Origin: Hybos culiciformis
Lineage: Eukaryota > Arthropoda > Insecta > Diptera > Hybotidae
Length of the DNA stretch: 64,000 nucleotides
Direction: 5' to 3'
Assembly: GCA_964007475.1 (NCBI GenBank)
Contig: OZ023273.1
Coordinates: 16,009,922-16,073,921 of the forward strand
In this document: positions 1-15,314 of the stretch, piece after piece
Layout of the letters: every line of letters begins with the position of its first letter
Position numbering within the stretch: position 1 is the stretch's first letter
Position numbers and translations under genes: made by a program
Notes under the pieces: generated by a model
What the model was told of the DNA's origin: nothing
Database searches by the model: none
Seen by the model: only the letters and a program-made list of their open reading frames with translations

Positions 1-60
1 GTTCGATTCCCACCTCAGACTGGAATTTGTGTTAATTTCTCAATCTGTCAATTTCTCAAT
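1..60 (+). mobile_element. 3' part of a tRNA-derived SINE (truncated by window edge)
   Basis: The window opens on GTTCGATTCCC, which matches the box B / T-arm of a tRNA promoter, followed by CACCTCAGACTGG and then AT-rich DNA. The same CCCACCTC string follows the T-loop of the minus-strand tRNA-Lys-like sequence near 60.5 kb, so the two may be related SINEs. A real tRNA gene is unlikely because no acceptor stem closes after the T-arm, but the 5' half lies outside the window. The 3' end of the element is not defined. Confidence 0.45.
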
Positions 61-3000
61 ATTTCAATTGGATAATAATATTGTGGATGTGCGTAATGTA
101 CAATAACCGAAATTTAAAAATCAAAACTAATTTTGAATCTACATTTTGAAAATATTCTTTATGGTATAAGAAACATTTCATTTCGCGAAAACTCCATAAA
201 TCCCCTAAATAAAAACATTTCTTACAAAAATACTTATTTGCGTGAAAAAATTTTTGCATATTTTTCTCTTTTGTTTTTTTTTTTTGTTTTTGCGAAAATC
301 AAAGAATGTTTTGTAAACATGACAACATTTTGAGAAAGAAGTAAAGAAATCATGAAAAAAAATAATAATGAAATACTATTTAAACATTTAAGAATTTATA
401 TATATACATAGGATTACCAGTGGTCGGTAAACAATTTAGCGGCTACAAAAGAAATCAATTTCATTTTTGATTAATTGGTAATCAGTCATTTTATTAAAAA
501 GTTTACAGCAAATTAAGGAAAATTTATTTTTCTTATTTTGCTTTTAAGAATAGAGAAAAAAAAAACCAAACAAACAAATATAAATTTCTTCAAAATAGAC
601 ATTCATATTTGTTAACCTGTCAAAAAATTAGTAGTTTCTATGTTTGAATACTAGATTTTTGTTTACATACATATTACACACATATATTTTGAAGTTGCTT
701 TTGTGAGCTTATAACATTTGTGTTGTTTTTTTTTTCCTTTGATATTTACACAACACAGACAACAATTTATATAAGAAAATAATTATAACCAAAAAAAAAA
801 AATAAATTGATTGAATTCACACAGAGAAATTATTTAATTTTTGATGTCCGTTTTATTTATTGAAGCTAAACAATTGAAATATCGTGATGTTATAATTTTT
901 TTTGTTCCTATTTTTATTTTAATTTTTTTTTTAATAATAATTAAAATGAACCATTACATTATAATATATATATTTTTTTTAATCCATAAAAATATATTTA
1001 AAAAAAAATATGTTTAATTTACATTTAGAGAAGAAAACAAAAAAAAAAACATTTTCATGTTTCATTGAAAAATAATAAATCATTGAAATATTGAAAACAG
1101 CATTGTTTATATTCAGCAGCAGCAACATAAAAAAAAATAAAATAATAAAAACTATGAAATTATAAAAATTAATTTGAAGACAACCGTATGGTCTACCAGT
1201 ATAGTAAAAAAAAAAATTGAAATTATATTTTAGTGGCCATGAATTTCAGTAGCGAAAAATAATAATTATTTTCAAATAAAAATTGAATTATTTTTTAAAT
1301 TTTAAATATCATTATTTAAGAAGCAATAACAATCAAAAGTATTTAAAAATCAGTATTTTAAACTTTATAGCCATTATCAAATTGACAAGATTCGATTTTA
1401 GAGACAGATCGCCATTCCATCTAGTTTCTTGTACATGTTGATTTTAAAGAATTGCTGGTTTATCTTGTGTAAGCAAAAGAACAAATCATTAAAAATTAAT
1501 TATTGATGTTATTTATCAAATTCTTAGAGTTTTTTGAGGTACGCATAATTTCTTATAATATATGTTCAATAAATTACCTTCTGAATTTGAGACAGGACAT
1601 TATCGATCTCTTTTGTAGAGAATTTAAAATTTCAGTTACGTTATCATTTTCTTATCATTTCCCAAAAAAAAAACAATTTAGACTTAGTGTGCTGCTAAAT
1701 ACAAAAAATATAAATATATTTTTCCAAAATCATTTTATTTTCCCCTAATCATAGGATATTATACAGATGGTCAAAATTTTGTTAACCTGCACCTATATAT
1801 CTTTTAAAGTTGTACAATTCTTGAACTATAATTTGATAACAAAAAAAAAATATTTGTTCAACAAACTTTATTATTTATTTATTTCTAATATGTATGTATT
1901 ATTAAAACAATAACGTAAATAAAATGAGTAAACATTTGTTGTAACAGATTTTATTAACATTGTCAAGGTTGTAAATTAATTATTAAATAAATATATTTAA
2001 GGAAAATGATAAGTTAAATAAATTATAAATTTTGATTAGAAAGAAAGTTCTACATTTCAAAAATCTAAATTAATTGTTTCCAACAAGCTGATCAGTTTAA
2101 CTAAAAATAATGTAAACTTTATAAAAATGTAAACAAACATATATTTCCATGTTTTTTTTCTCTAATAGATAAGATTTGAAAGAAAAACAATCATAATTAA
2201 ATATTGGCACAGCACATTAGTATAATATATACTATATAATAAATATCAAAGTAAAACAGAACTATAAAATTATAAATTAGAATATTTAAATACTGATTTT
2301 TATTTAAGACAAAAAATTTGGCATACAGAATTGTTTTCTGATATCAATATTGCTAACTATTATTCATTTAACTAAGAAGATGATTTAACTGACCTTTACC
2401 AAAAGGAACAAATTATAACTATTCCAGTCGCATAAAAATAAACGAGCTAGAAAAAATTTGAAAGCAACAATCAGAATTATTGTTACAGGTCTCATTTAAA
2501 TGTAAGTGAGTATACGATATATCTACGTAATTAAAAATTTTTTAATTTTTTGTTCTATTTTAGAAAATGAGAAAGAATAAGTTACTTTTCACAAATCCGT
2601 TTGCGAAACATTTATTTACTACCAGATAGTACCAGATAGTAGTTCTCCAAAAGAGATATTTAAACTTCAAACATAAATTTTAGTCAGAAAAAAAGTTTTT
2701 AAATTAAATACTTATTGATGCACACAAAAAAAAATTTGTTTTTTTTAGAAGATTCTCTAAGGATTACAAAAACACAAGAAAAATCCATTATCGCTTCAGT
2801 CACTTAACATTAAAAAATATTTTTTGTTCATCAAAAATATTGTACATTCATTTTTATTTTTATTTATATGGAATCTCTGTAGCATTTCAACACATATCCT
2901 TGACAAACAACTGCATTAAACAAATTATTTTCTTCCTAAAAACACCATACCCCTTAGTATGAAAAATAACTAGTGAACACCCCCAAGGATATCTAAATTT

Positions 3001-5243
3001 ATGAAATATATAAAATAAAATAAAAAAAAAATCAGAAATGATACATTATTGTATGTATGATAAATTTTTATTTAATTTTTATTTTTTTTTATTTGAAGAA
3101 TTTTCTTATTTTTTTTTTTGTTTTTAGAAATTATTTTTATGTCTTTTTGTTTTTCCTATAGAGAAAAAAAAAATATTGTCTTATGAAAAATTCATAAGGT
3201 CAATTGAATGAAAATTCTAACATGACTTCTTGACATTTATACTTAAAAATGGATTGGTAACAAACAAAAAAGAATAATTTATTAAAATAATTGTAAATAC
3301 CAGACAAGAATAATAAAAGTTTTAGATAATGACAATTAAAATCGCCTAAGACAAATTGATCGAGTTAACGTAATTTTCATTTCAGATAAAAAAAAACTAC
3401 AACACTATGTTTACATATAAAATATAATTACCTTATAATTTCAAACTTTTTAATAATAATTTATAACAGTTATATAAAATAAGAAACATTTTAATTTATT
3501 TAACGTACTATAAATTTCAGTGACATGATTATCTTTAGCAAGTTAATTGCAATAACAACTATGCATATATGTATGTTCACACATTGTACATATAAATTAA
3601 AACTTATTTTCCAAATAAGTTTTTTGACAAAATCAATATAAAAACTTCCAGGTACTCTAAGAGGAACATATGAAAATGGTGGCATGGGAATTGATTTTCG
3701 AATATTCCTCGGAATAACGAAGATCGATGATCTGATCGTAAAAAATTAATATAAAAATCAAAGTCGTTATTATGAATTTAGTAAGTTAATTTTCTACATA
3801 CATTCATTATGACAAAACTATTCAATAAAATTGACCGCTCTGTGCCGACCGAAACCTAAGCTATCATTTTATATTTCTAAAATCAAAATTATGTTACATG
3901 TCTCAATCTCAAATACTTACCTAAAAATATTTAATATGCATAAGCATCAATTTTCTAAATCTACAATCAGGTAACATGTAACAATAATCCGAACAATAAT
4001 ATTAATAATTAACTCGATTTTTTGTACATTCGTATATGATATATAATATGATTCATATAGTTTTCATAATGTAATGGAAAAAAATTTTATGAAAAAAAAT
4101 ATGTACCAAGTGTTATTTTTAATTTATAACAATGTTAATAAATGAATGAATAGTTTTTGTCTGATTTTGTTTTTTTTTTTTTTCATCTTTGTACATCATT
4201 TTAGTGACAGGATTTGATTACAAAAAAAAATTCACTTTGATTATTGAATAGGGAAAATAAAATACTGTAATGTATTTTTATGGCTATGCTAGGAAATTTT
4301 ATAAAGTCGATTAATTGCAGTTATCAACATCAGATTTACAAAAAATTAATAATTGTTGGCACAGATGTGTTTTTCTAAGCAATATTGGTTGTTATCTTGT
4401 TAGTGTTAATTGTTATTTCCGAATAAATTAAAGATATTCATTATTAGATTATGATTTTTTATTTCCGTACAGCAATCCTTTTGGGTAATGAAAATACGGA
4501 AAATATAATTTATGAAACGTAATGTAATTTATATAAGAAAATCAAGACATTTTAGTGAAAATTTTAAAGCCTTTATTGCTTCTTCTATTTTATATGTAAA
4601 TGATCGTTTGCATAAATAAACTTTTGCTTACTTTTGTGTACTCATACCGGCAAATTTTCGTTTTTATAATATTACAGGGTCGTGAAGTTGTGGACTTACG
4701 ACTTTTAATTAGATTTCAATTTTATAATTTCTTTTATTAAATGACCCCTAAACATTCAGCTTAACAAAAGTGTGAAGATTGTATCCTTGCTATTTAAATA
4801 AATTTTTTTATCTACGAAGTGTTATTTAAATACTAAATTTTAAATATTATCACACAAAATTCGCAATTAGCAATAATTTTTATTAACAAACTTTACATCA
4901 CGCTTCAATTAAATTTTAATAACGTATTAAAAACCAATGTCATTAATAAAATTATTAAATTAATTTATCCAGTTAAAAAGATTAATAAAATAGTAATGCT
5001 GGTTTTTTTTTGTAAGTACTAAACTTCAAAATTTATGATTAGGATTAAAATTCCATAAAATATTAATAGGATAATGGTATCAATATTATTTTTCAAACCC
5101 TAAATAACAATATTAATGTAATGGAAAAAAAATATATATGTATATATGTATAAATTTAATTTCATTTGATTAACATGTCAATTCTGACCATTTCTTCCAA
5201 TAATATTTATGAAACCAAAAAAAAAAATAATTTTTATTCTTAT

Positions 5244-5282
<39 letters not shown>

Positions 5283-6506
5283 TTACAAATCAACTAAAAA
5301 TATTAATAAATTTGTGGTTTTGTTAAATAATTTTTTTCATTTCCTTTTTTTTTTTTTTTAAATTATAATCCCAGCAAATTAAAGTCAAAAAATAACTTTT
5401 TCATATTATTGTTATTTTCAATATTGTTTAAAATTACCATCATCATATTGTTCAAGAAGAAAGAAAAAACAATAAGCAAGGAAAAAAGTTTTTAAGAACT
5501 TCTTTATTTTATTTTATTTTTCTATGCTACCACATAGTAAAAAAATTTTTTTAGCATAAAAGATGACAATCAACCTAATCGGATATTTTTTTTTTTTATA
5601 CTCTTGTTTAGTTTAGGGAAAAATAAAAGCAAATATTAAAAACCATCACAAAAATAAAAATAAAAATTAAAGAAATTCAGCATTTACAATAAAGGCGTAC
5701 AAATTTACGCCATTCTTAGGGAATTTGATTAATGCAAGCTGTCACTGATATGTCACATGCATGTCAAATGTTGACATTTGACATTATTACGATACTGTTT
5801 TATATGCTTGTATATAGAGGATATTTATATATATATAATATAAAATATGTATGAAAAAAACAGAACACATTTCATATACAACATAATAAAATTAACAGTA
5901 ATATTCGCATCTATATATAATACATAAAACCAGTAAAATGTTGTGTACTTTTTTGATTGTACGCATATTTTCATTTAGCTAAAATTAAAATTATATGAAA
6001 AAGTCAACTAAAAAAAAAAATTATTTTTTTTTTATCCCTTCTTTTTGATTTTAATGGAAATTTATAAGAAATGTGGAAAAAAAAAGTTTTTTTAACAGAT
6101 CTAAAAATATGAAAATTTAGGATAAATGGCAAACAAAAGTTTTGAGTAAATTATTACGCCTGGGTTGAGGAAAGTAAAAAAATTGGAATTTTGTATTTTC
6201 TTTACCCTCTAATAATAGAATTTCTATTTTTCTCTCAAATATTTTATATCTACTATATATTAGTATTATAATAATAATGTATTTTATTCTAATTAAAAAT
6301 TTAAAATAAATATATAATTAAAGACTTACAGCATTTTGTTAATCTTATTCTAAGTTGATATTAATATATATGTTTACCATTTTATCATCAACGTGAATAT
6401 ATAAGTTCTCATACCCTTAATTTAAAATATCTATATTCTAGAAATACGAAAAAATTAAGAAAAGAAATAGCAAAGTTTGAGAAGTTTAAGTGCCGTTATA
6501 GTAGAT
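61..6506. other. AT-rich non-coding DNA
   Basis: No coding region, RNA gene or recognisable element was found. The stretch is full of A and T runs, TATATA tracts and short ORFs of under about 85 codons with low-complexity composition. Minor structure includes GGCGTA-6 nt-TACGCC near 5694 and GTCAAATG-TTGA-CATTTGAC near 5765, both short perfect hairpins of unknown meaning. Confidence 0.7.
5245..5280. repeat. poly-A homopolymer (36 A)
   Basis: An uninterrupted run of 36 A. It could be the tail of an old retroposed copy or a slippage tract. No coding remnant or target duplication is recognisable next to it. Confidence 0.9.
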
Positions 6507-6693
6507 TATTGTATATGTAAACTAAATTTGTTATTAATTAAGAGTTCTGTATACACACAAATACATTGACACGAGTCAATACTTATATCACGAGACCGAA
6601 GGTCGAGTGATATAAATTGACAAGTGTCAATGTATTTTTGTGTAAATACAGAACGAGTTGTATAACAAATTTTGTTTACATATCCAATATACA
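6507..6693. repeat. Cruciform-forming palindrome of composite repeat copy A
   Basis: Nested inverted repeats centre on GACC-GAA-GGTC (6594-6604). Working outward: TATATCAC/GTGATATA (6584-6591, 6607-6614), TCAAT/ATTGA, a 29/31-nt arm pair (6544-6572, 6624-6654), then AAATTTGTTAT-type and TATATGTAAAC-type arms out to the ends. The right arm has two extra bases and a few mismatches. An apparent 62-codon minus-strand ORF here is only the palindrome read through. Confidence 0.9.
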
Positions 6694-6848
6694 TTTTTTA
6701 ATGCGTAGGGGAGAGGTAGTTGCAAAGAGAGTATTTTTTCTTGTCATTTTATCTCATTTTTTCTCTTTTTTTTTTTGTATTTGGCTGTATTGAAATATTG
6801 TGAGAGATATTATGTTTGTTTAGGTATTACTTAATATTCAATACGAAA

Positions 6849-6958
6849 CATCTAAATGATTTCATTATTTACGCTGATGCATCTAAATTTTTTCATTATA
6901 TACGCTGATGCATCTAAATTTTTTCATTATTTACGCAGATGCATCTAAATGATTGCAT
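6849..6958. repeat. 31-bp tandem array inside copy A
   Basis: Three units of exactly 31 bp start at 6849, 6880 and 6911, with a partial fourth at 6942. Each begins CATCTAAAT and ends with ACGC-GATG. Units differ at only a few positions. Copy B has a different array at a comparable place. Confidence 0.92.
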
Positions 6959-7047
6959 GTGTATTGACGCATATAATACTGCATTTAGTGATCTAAATTC
7001 AATAGCACTAAATACAACATAACGATCCCCAACGCATTAAAATATAT

Positions 7048-10000
7048 AATTTGTTTATTTAATATAAATCGTCATCTAAAAACAACCAATTCAATTTATA
7101 TAAAAATTGATCCAGATAACGACAAACTAAAATTTGTCCAAATTTATATTAAATACTTAGTAGAGGCATATTTAAGTACAAAACACTTTGCTTACATTTA
7201 ATCGTTGTAAATTCGAGATTTGATTATTAAGATACTATCGACTAACACCGCGTAATATATACATTTTTTTCTACATTGTAGATATTCAAATTCATACCCT
7301 GGAAAACAAGATATCCTGTGCGTTTATAAAATTAAATATTACACATAAAAAAGTCAACGTTTTGTATCAGTTTTTACTTTTAGATCATAATTTCCTTTAA
7401 CAAAGTTTTAATTTGGAAAAAAAAATGTAAGTCTTTTTTAACAAATTTTTTCTTTTTTTTTTTTAACATCAATGAAAATTAGTCGTATTATTTTCAAAGA
7501 CCGAACCAAATTAAGGTTTATTCAACTAATCGTCTTATTGTTATTAGTTATTTTATGATGTATAGATTTGCTGTTTGTTCTTTGATATTTTATAAAAGAA
7601 AATATTAGCAAAATATTCGCGCAATTTATTTCATTATAATTTACCGTGTCTGTGCAATCTTGAATATTTTTTTAATTTATATTCGGATTTGAATTAAAAT
7701 TATCCGCAGTCTGTATGCATATTTTAATTTCGAAAGGACGCAGCGATTTCAATATAATAAAAAAATACTAAATTTAGACACAGAGGCAATTTATTTCATA
7801 ACTAATTACTAAGAACCTCTATTTCTCAAAAATCTCCATATTTTATTTTATACATAGGTTTTAATGATTTTTCGAGTCATCATTTAATTCTAGAACAAAT
7901 CAATAAATTGAATTTATTTTATTCGAAAATTGTGTGCGATGGAGTCAACGTAGTCATAACAAATTCTCGAAACAATTTGTGTGTTTTTTTTTTTTTTTTG
8001 AAATAAATTGAATTCAAATTGCCGCACTTTCCAGGTCGAATTTATTAAATTCATTTTTCTTCGACGTTTTTTTAGCACAACAAAATACAAAATATATATA
8101 TTTTATTTTATTTTTTTTTTTCAAATTATTATAACAAAGAGTAAATATTAATTTATTTTTAGTTTTATTTTTATTTCACATCCTCTAATTGATTTTTTTT
8201 TTCTGAAATAATAAATTAAGCAAAAATTAAATATTAAATCAGAAAAAAAAAAAAAAACATTTTCTTAATGAATTTTTCTTCCATTCGTTATTATGATTTG
8301 GCGGGCAAAAAAAAAAACTTAAGTGTTTCTGTGTGGTACTTCGAATCAGAATATGATTGATTTGAATATTTTTGAAAACTAAAAAAAATAATAATATTAA
8401 AAAAAAAAAAATGTAACACAAAAACATTTATAAATAAATTATAAAGGTTTAAATTAGGTTTTAAGTAAATTTGAACTTTTTGTTATTATTTTATTTATTT
8501 ATTTTTTGCTAAATCAATTAGAAACCACAAAAAAAAAAAGCTAACTAAAAACAAATTAAAGTCAAGAATTACAAAAAAACAACAACAACAAAAAAAAACA
8601 CAAAACGGAAGGTATATTTCATTTTATAAAGTGACAGGTACAATAATTCTTTGACATATATCAAATAATTTGTATTTGTATATTTCATAAGAATTCTCTT
8701 ATTTTGATTGAAAATTGCTAAGCAAAAAAAAAAAAAAAAATTACTCAACTTTGAAGCTTGATTTAAATGTTTTCAATTAAGTTGGACAACATTTATGATT
8801 AGAAATAATAATAAAAAATAGGCATACAACATATGTAAATTATCGCTGTAAGAAAACCCAGGGTCTAATTATTTAAATTATGTATATCTGAAAATATATA
8901 TGAATCTATTAACTAAAGAAAAATAATGTTATTAACTTTTTTTGTAACAAAACTATATAGCTAACTGTTTTAAAAATCGTACAAAAAAAAAATTGAGTTT
9001 CATTGAGACTAACTTTTTTGCTAAAAAGTTTAAAGCCCACACAGTGTATATTTTAGGGAGGAACACACAAAAAAATGCAAAAATTTTCTTTTTATAATGA
9101 CAATAATCAAATGAATTCGCAAGAAGCCAGTGCAGACTTTAAGGCAGTATTAAAATAGATTTGGATAAAATTGAACCACCATTTTAATGTTTTATTTTCA
9201 AAGATTTAAAGGTAGATTTTGATTCAAGCTCTAAAAAAAACTTCTAATCAAAATCAAATCCTTTTTTTTTTGTACAAATATTCAGGCTATTAAAATGGAA
9301 TATTAACTCAGCATGAAATAAAATTAATTATTTTTTTTAAACTAAATAAAAATCAAAAAAATATGTATTTTTCAAAAATAAATGCAAAATGACAGAATAC
9401 TTAAATTAATGATGTATTCGCGCATATAGTTTTAAATTTTTGTTTACCCAAGGCATATTAAATATTTTGATGAAAATATTTAATTATAATTTTCAAATTC
9501 ATTTCTCATCTAAATTTGTATATATTAGAGGATTTTTGCAGCGACGTTGTGGATGCAAAGGACGTTGAAACTGTATATTAATTTTTTAAGTTTTTAAAGT
9601 TCATTTGGGCTGGACATATTGAGATAAAAAATTGTTTTTAATTTTCAGTATAGGATCAATATAAGCCATTTCGAAAAAAAAGAACTTTTCAATTAAAACT
9701 TTTTAAATAAAAATTAAAACATAAATGAGCTCAGATTTAACGGAATAAGCAATAAAAACAGAAATATAAAAACAATCATTAGATATAGAAAGTAGAGATA
9801 CAAAATATATTAAAAATACACTTACTATTATAAATCTTTTTAGATAAATTTAACGTAAATCAATTTTACTTTATAATGAACATAGTTGTGAGGTTAATAA
9901 AATATAAATTATAAAAATGCTAATGAATTTTTATTCTTGTATTATTATTTATTTTTTACATGAATTATATGAAAAAAAAAATTATAAAAATCGATTAACT

Positions 10001-13000
10001 GCGATTTTAAAAAATTATTTGACAAGATTATTGAAGAGTCATCAAATTTCAAAAAAACAATAAAATTTCCCTGCTTTTTTTTTTATAGAATTCCGACATC
10101 ATGGATTCGGGATTTTGTCTTCAGGGATTATGAAAACCATATTGGATTAACTTAAATAAAAGCTTACGGGCAGGAATATATCACCAAAAAATAATTTCAG
10201 ATTTTAATATGATATTTTTAAGTACGAAATTGTTGTTAACTTAATAAACTTTTTCAATTAAAAGTACCGACAAAACGTTAAGCAATAACATTTCTAAAAG
10301 ATTGTATGAAACAAAATTTCAAATAAAAAAATTAACCATTCTGAACTGTATTTTATTTATTATTAAATCTATAACAACTACTAGTTATCTAATTATATTA
10401 TTAGAGTTGTAAATTACACACAAATGAATTTGAACCTCAAATCAAGAATGAACTATAATTAAAGCTAACACACATGATATTTATTTTAATAATAAATTAT
10501 AAAATGAAATAAATTCAAGTCGAGTTTAAATAAAAATAAAAAGATTTAACCGTTCATGAATATTAAAATTGAATACTTCTAAAAATTTTTTCTTCAGAAA
10601 TAGAAATTTTTATTACTGATATTAATATATAATAAATATAAAAAATTATTTAGTAAGATTTTTAATTGCTTTATTATAAGTATAAAAAACAGAAATAAAA
10701 AACTTGCATCTTCCAGAATTCCGTATTTCATATACAGAAATATTGTTAATTAATAACATTTATACATTGTTTCTAGAGAATATAAAGAATATATATGACA
10801 CAGCCTGTGACATAATTTGTTGATATTTACAAGGTTAAAAATTGCATTTAATTGGTATTACAGATTTATTTTTAGTTGTTCCAAAATAAATTTCTGATAT
10901 TTAAAATGTCTATATAATGAGCATAATGATATATTCTTAAGTTTTTGAATATTAGGATAGAATTCCTAGGTTCAGATAGGTATATACATTTTTTATCTAA
11001 GCAGAAGTTATTATAAGACACAATTATGTATACTTCAATCCAAACTCTCGGGATTGCATTCTTTAATAAATACATAAATTTTATATTTCTTTTTTTAATT
11101 TAATCCTTAATCCAAATATTAACTGGAACATTTCAAAACTGATGCAATAAAGCATTAAATAATATGTTTGATAGCTTTGAATAAAAACTTTTTTAGGGCA
11201 ATACATATTCCTAGCGTCCATTTTTCTATGTCCCAAATATAAAACCTTAATTGAAAATTCCTTCTCATATTATTATTTTTTTAACTATAGAAATTATGTT
11301 TATAACATTTCCTGATGCAATAAATTAATGTTTAACAAAACGATTACATTAAATTTATCTTTCTTTCTCTTATTTTTTTTCAAGACTCTGACATGTAGAT
11401 ATGTTTTAACATATTTTCTTAACGTAAAAAAATAAAAAAAATTCTGCAATAAATTTAAAAATTTAGATAAATAAATATTAAAAATTGAAAAATAAAATAA
11501 AAAGTACAATTGATGCGCAAACAGGTGAACAGAACATATTTTTAGGTCATAAAACATTTATTTAAAATTATGTATACCTAGTTACACTACACGTGTCGTG
11601 GTTATGTTAACAGAAGTTTTTAGATTTAATAAGGCAGATAAGAAAAATCTACAATTTTCAAACCATTTTCAAAGCTTTAAAATTTGTAATTCTTATCACA
11701 ATTAAATGAAATGTTTATTATAATGTTTATTGCCCCCAATGCTCGATCCTTCGATGAACTCTAAAACTCCCGATAAAGTTTGTGAAAAAAAATAACAAAT
11801 TACCCTTAATTTTTTCATTATGATTGGTTTGTTCGTTTCACTCTTATCAGTATGTTTAGTTGATTCCTTTTAAAATCAATTATTCTCCAGAATAGTAATA
11901 AAGAATTGTCTCATTTCAAATTTGTTTTTTTAAGCCATAATAAGTAGTTAGAGCCAAAAATAATTTTTATGATATTTTTGTTCATAAACACCTTGGAACA
12001 ACAATGAATTTATTAAATAAAAATTTGCCCCTACTAAAACTGATCGTTAAAATGTAATTTCTGTAAATGGCGCAATCCACATGTATTGACATAAATTGAT
12101 TTATTGGATGATCACCCTTTGCACATATATAAAAATAAATAAAAAAGATATCCAGCTGAATTATATTAAAAATTTAAACTTTTATTTTATTTTTTTTTTA
12201 ATTTTTATTGCTTTAAGATAAAGGCGCTTCGTTTGTTTTTCCAAAATTTTTCAATTTGCTTTTAAGTAATTCTTGTTTTAGATAAATAAGGACCTTATAG
12301 TTTAATGTTTAAGATTTAGATTGTTCTAAGTGACAATTATGCTTTTTTCCCCAAACATATTTATATTTCAATTTCCAAAGGATCATAATAATCTTTGATT
12401 TCCAAATTATATTTATTAAGATATTTATTAAGCAAAAAAACTATGTATAACAATTAACAAAAAAATCGACAAATATAAATAATTGAAAGATACACTCGTT
12501 TCATCCTACTGTTGAGATGATTTCAAGCAAGAAAGATTTTTTTTGATTTTCCAGCTTCTTTCAAATGTTGCAAAATTGGGGAAAAAAATCCGCTGAAATT
12601 AGATTATAACATTATTAAATAATGTAAAAGCATAAGACATCGAAAATTCATTTTCAATGCAGATTTTAATTCAAATATGATGAAATTTTTATTTATTTCA
12701 TTCATTTTTCATCCATATTAAAATTTTTTTTTAGAATTTACTGGCAGGCTTTTGTAGTAAAACTTATGTTAATAAATAAGTCTATTGTTTTCTTAAAAGT
12801 GACAGAAAAAATATTCAACTAAACCAAATATGTCAAAATAAAAAATTATGTTTTGGTGATTCTTTTACACGATATTTATGTACAAACAGGTGAAACCTTT
12901 ATAATTTTGACATATGAATTCGCGCTTTACATATCTTAATTTAATATATAAAGATCATTTTTATCCGTCGTAATTGATTGATTGGCCTCTTTTAATTGAA

Positions 13001-15314
13001 ATAAACTACCTAAAAAAATTGTACATATCTTATAAAGATGTTGATGAAACATAAAGTATTAATTTGCATTAAAATAAATAATGTTTTTAATTAATGATTT
13101 CAAAATATTTAATAAGAAATAGAATAAATAAAAATGATAAGTATTATACATATTTATACTTAATATAGTGTCCAACAATTAATAAAATTGCATGTTCAAC
13201 AAATTTCTTTAAAAAAAAAGTAGGTCAAATTAGAGCTTTACATAATAACATACTATTTCTCAACAAGGCTCGTTTTCATTGTCAAAATGCAGGTTTTTGT
13301 TCAAGATAATAAATTTATAAAGTTTTTGTAGAGAAGAATGATTTTGTTTTTTTTTTATTTCAATTCGAGACTTAATTGTTTCGTTGGTATTTCCTGTATT
13401 TCCAAGTTATATTCAATACAGAAATAAAGTATTAATAGCTGCAATCTGCGGTTGCTACTTGTAAAATGGAAACACTCAAAGTAATATTTTACGTACGTAC
13501 GTAATAAAAAGTATATGACATTTGCTTGAAAATATGGAGTTTAAACTTAAATCGTAAATGCGAATGTATAGATTTACCTTAAAATGTTAAGTTCCTTAAT
13601 ATATATTTAATTTATTTATGAAATCACTTGATTAAAATGGAAAACAATAAATAAATCACTTACTTCGGTGATACAAAACGAAAAAAATTTCAATTTTATA
13701 AACTTTAAAAAAAAAACCAACAATACCTATACGACCAAAACGATTTATTTAATTAAAATCGATTAATTTCATTTAAAAAACATTTAAACATTATGATTAT
13801 TCAATTTTATAAATAAAATTATATTCTAATTCGATAAACACTTAATAAACGTCAAAAATTATGAAATTTAAACAATTTTATCGTTAAATTTATCATTTCT
13901 TTTATTTTATATAACAAAAGCATATATAAATGTAGTTGAAGATTTAAAAAAAAAAAAAAATAATAAAAAAAAAGATAAAAATTCTTGGTATTTTAATTTT
14001 GTAACATCTATTAGAAGAAAAATTAATAATATAAATAAAAATAACTTTTTTATATTAAATATTTTATAAAGACGAATAAAAATCTATCAATTTTTTTTTT
14101 CTCATTCGTAAAATGTATATAAAATTAATTAAGAAAAAAAAAAATTTAGATATTCTGAATCCTAATCTTTTTATTTTATTTTTTTTTTCTGCTCTGGCAA
14201 CAACAAATCATGAGGAAAATGCTATCTTTTTTGAAAAAAAAAAAAGAAAGAAATATAAAAACATTTTTTTTTTTTCTGAACAAAAAAAACCTAGACTCTC
14301 TGTCAACTTTTTTTTTAATCTAACTGACAACCATGAAAGAAAAAATTAAATTTTCTTTTAATTCACTTTATTCAAAAAGAGATACCATCATTTTATTTTT
14401 CTATATACATATCTATTTTTATACAAAAAAAAAAGAAAAAAATTGAAAAGAATTAAAAAGATTTTTTTTTAATAAAACATTTATATTGAAAATTAATTTT
14501 TTTTTTATCTCAATATATTTGTTTTATTAAAATTGAATTAAAAAAAAAACAAAAAAAAAAAATTTAGAAAATACTTAGGACATTATTTTAAGTGAAAATG
14601 GTCGAGAAAATTAGTGGGAGTCACAGTACTGTTAAGGCTGTAACTTTAATAGGTACATTGTACACATATATATGGTTTTTGTAGATGCAATATTTGCAAC
14701 CGAAGAATATTTTTGTTTTTAGAAATAATTGTATTAAGAAAAATTTGCAGAGAAAGTCCTTTTTATACATACTTAATGTATCATCATCTTATTTTAGAAC
14801 TAAATAATTTATTAAAATTAAAACTCAGTCTCAAATATTTATATAATTTATTAAAAATATTAAGATTTTTGCTTTGATCGTGGTATTGTGTATAATAATA
14901 ATAATATTTAAAAAAAGTAATCATATGACAACGGTTTGTTACATTTTAAAACATGTCATTAATTTTCCTGCATTATCATAATATTATATGCTTGTTGAAA
15001 TTTATGTATTTGGTCAAAATAAAGTTCTGTAGTATCTAATTTTTAAGTAAATAGTTGAAGACAAGCTTCGTGATAGATAATGGTTAGTTCTTGAACTGTT
15101 TTGAAAGAAAAATTTTAATATTACATTAAAAGCCTAATTATTTGATATTTTGTATAGTACTAATATAAAAATATTTTCTAAAAATCCAACATAAAGATAT
15201 TTAACAAAATGTTTACTTCCCAATTATATTTTTCGAACTGCATTCACAAATTTTGTTGCTAATATGAATAAGTCTCAAAAACTGATTTTTATTACAAAAA
15301 GTAATAGTAGATTA
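7048..15314. other. AT-rich non-coding DNA between the two composite repeats
   Basis: No gene, RNA or mobile element was recognised. The stretch has long A/T runs, a short palindrome TACGTACGTA near 13492, and scattered ORFs under 90 codons dominated by F, I, K and N, as expected by chance in such DNA. Confidence 0.7.

Larger units (their letters stand above)
6507..7047. mobile_element. Composite repeat, copy A (palindrome plus tandem-repeat unit)
   Basis: First of two related copies; the other starts at 15315. In order: a long palindrome (6507-6693); an inverted-repeat boundary ATACATTTTTTAATGCG (6689-6705); a conserved GGGAGAGGTAGTTGCAAAGA block (from about 6708); a GAAATATTGTGAG block near 6791; a 31-bp tandem array; an ATTGCATGTGTATTGA block (about 6953-6968); and CGCATTAAAATATAT (7033-7047), which is the inverted partner of the boundary. 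The order is the same in copy B. No protein is encoded. Palindromic ends plus internal tandem repeats recall non-autonomous Helentron/DINE-like or fold-back elements, but no diagnostic terminus or target duplication is visible, so the class is open. Confidence 0.75.

Noticed and set aside
6849..6958. CRISPR-like array (regular 31-bp spacing)
   Set aside because: Units are contiguous tandem repeats without unique spacers, in a eukaryotic context.
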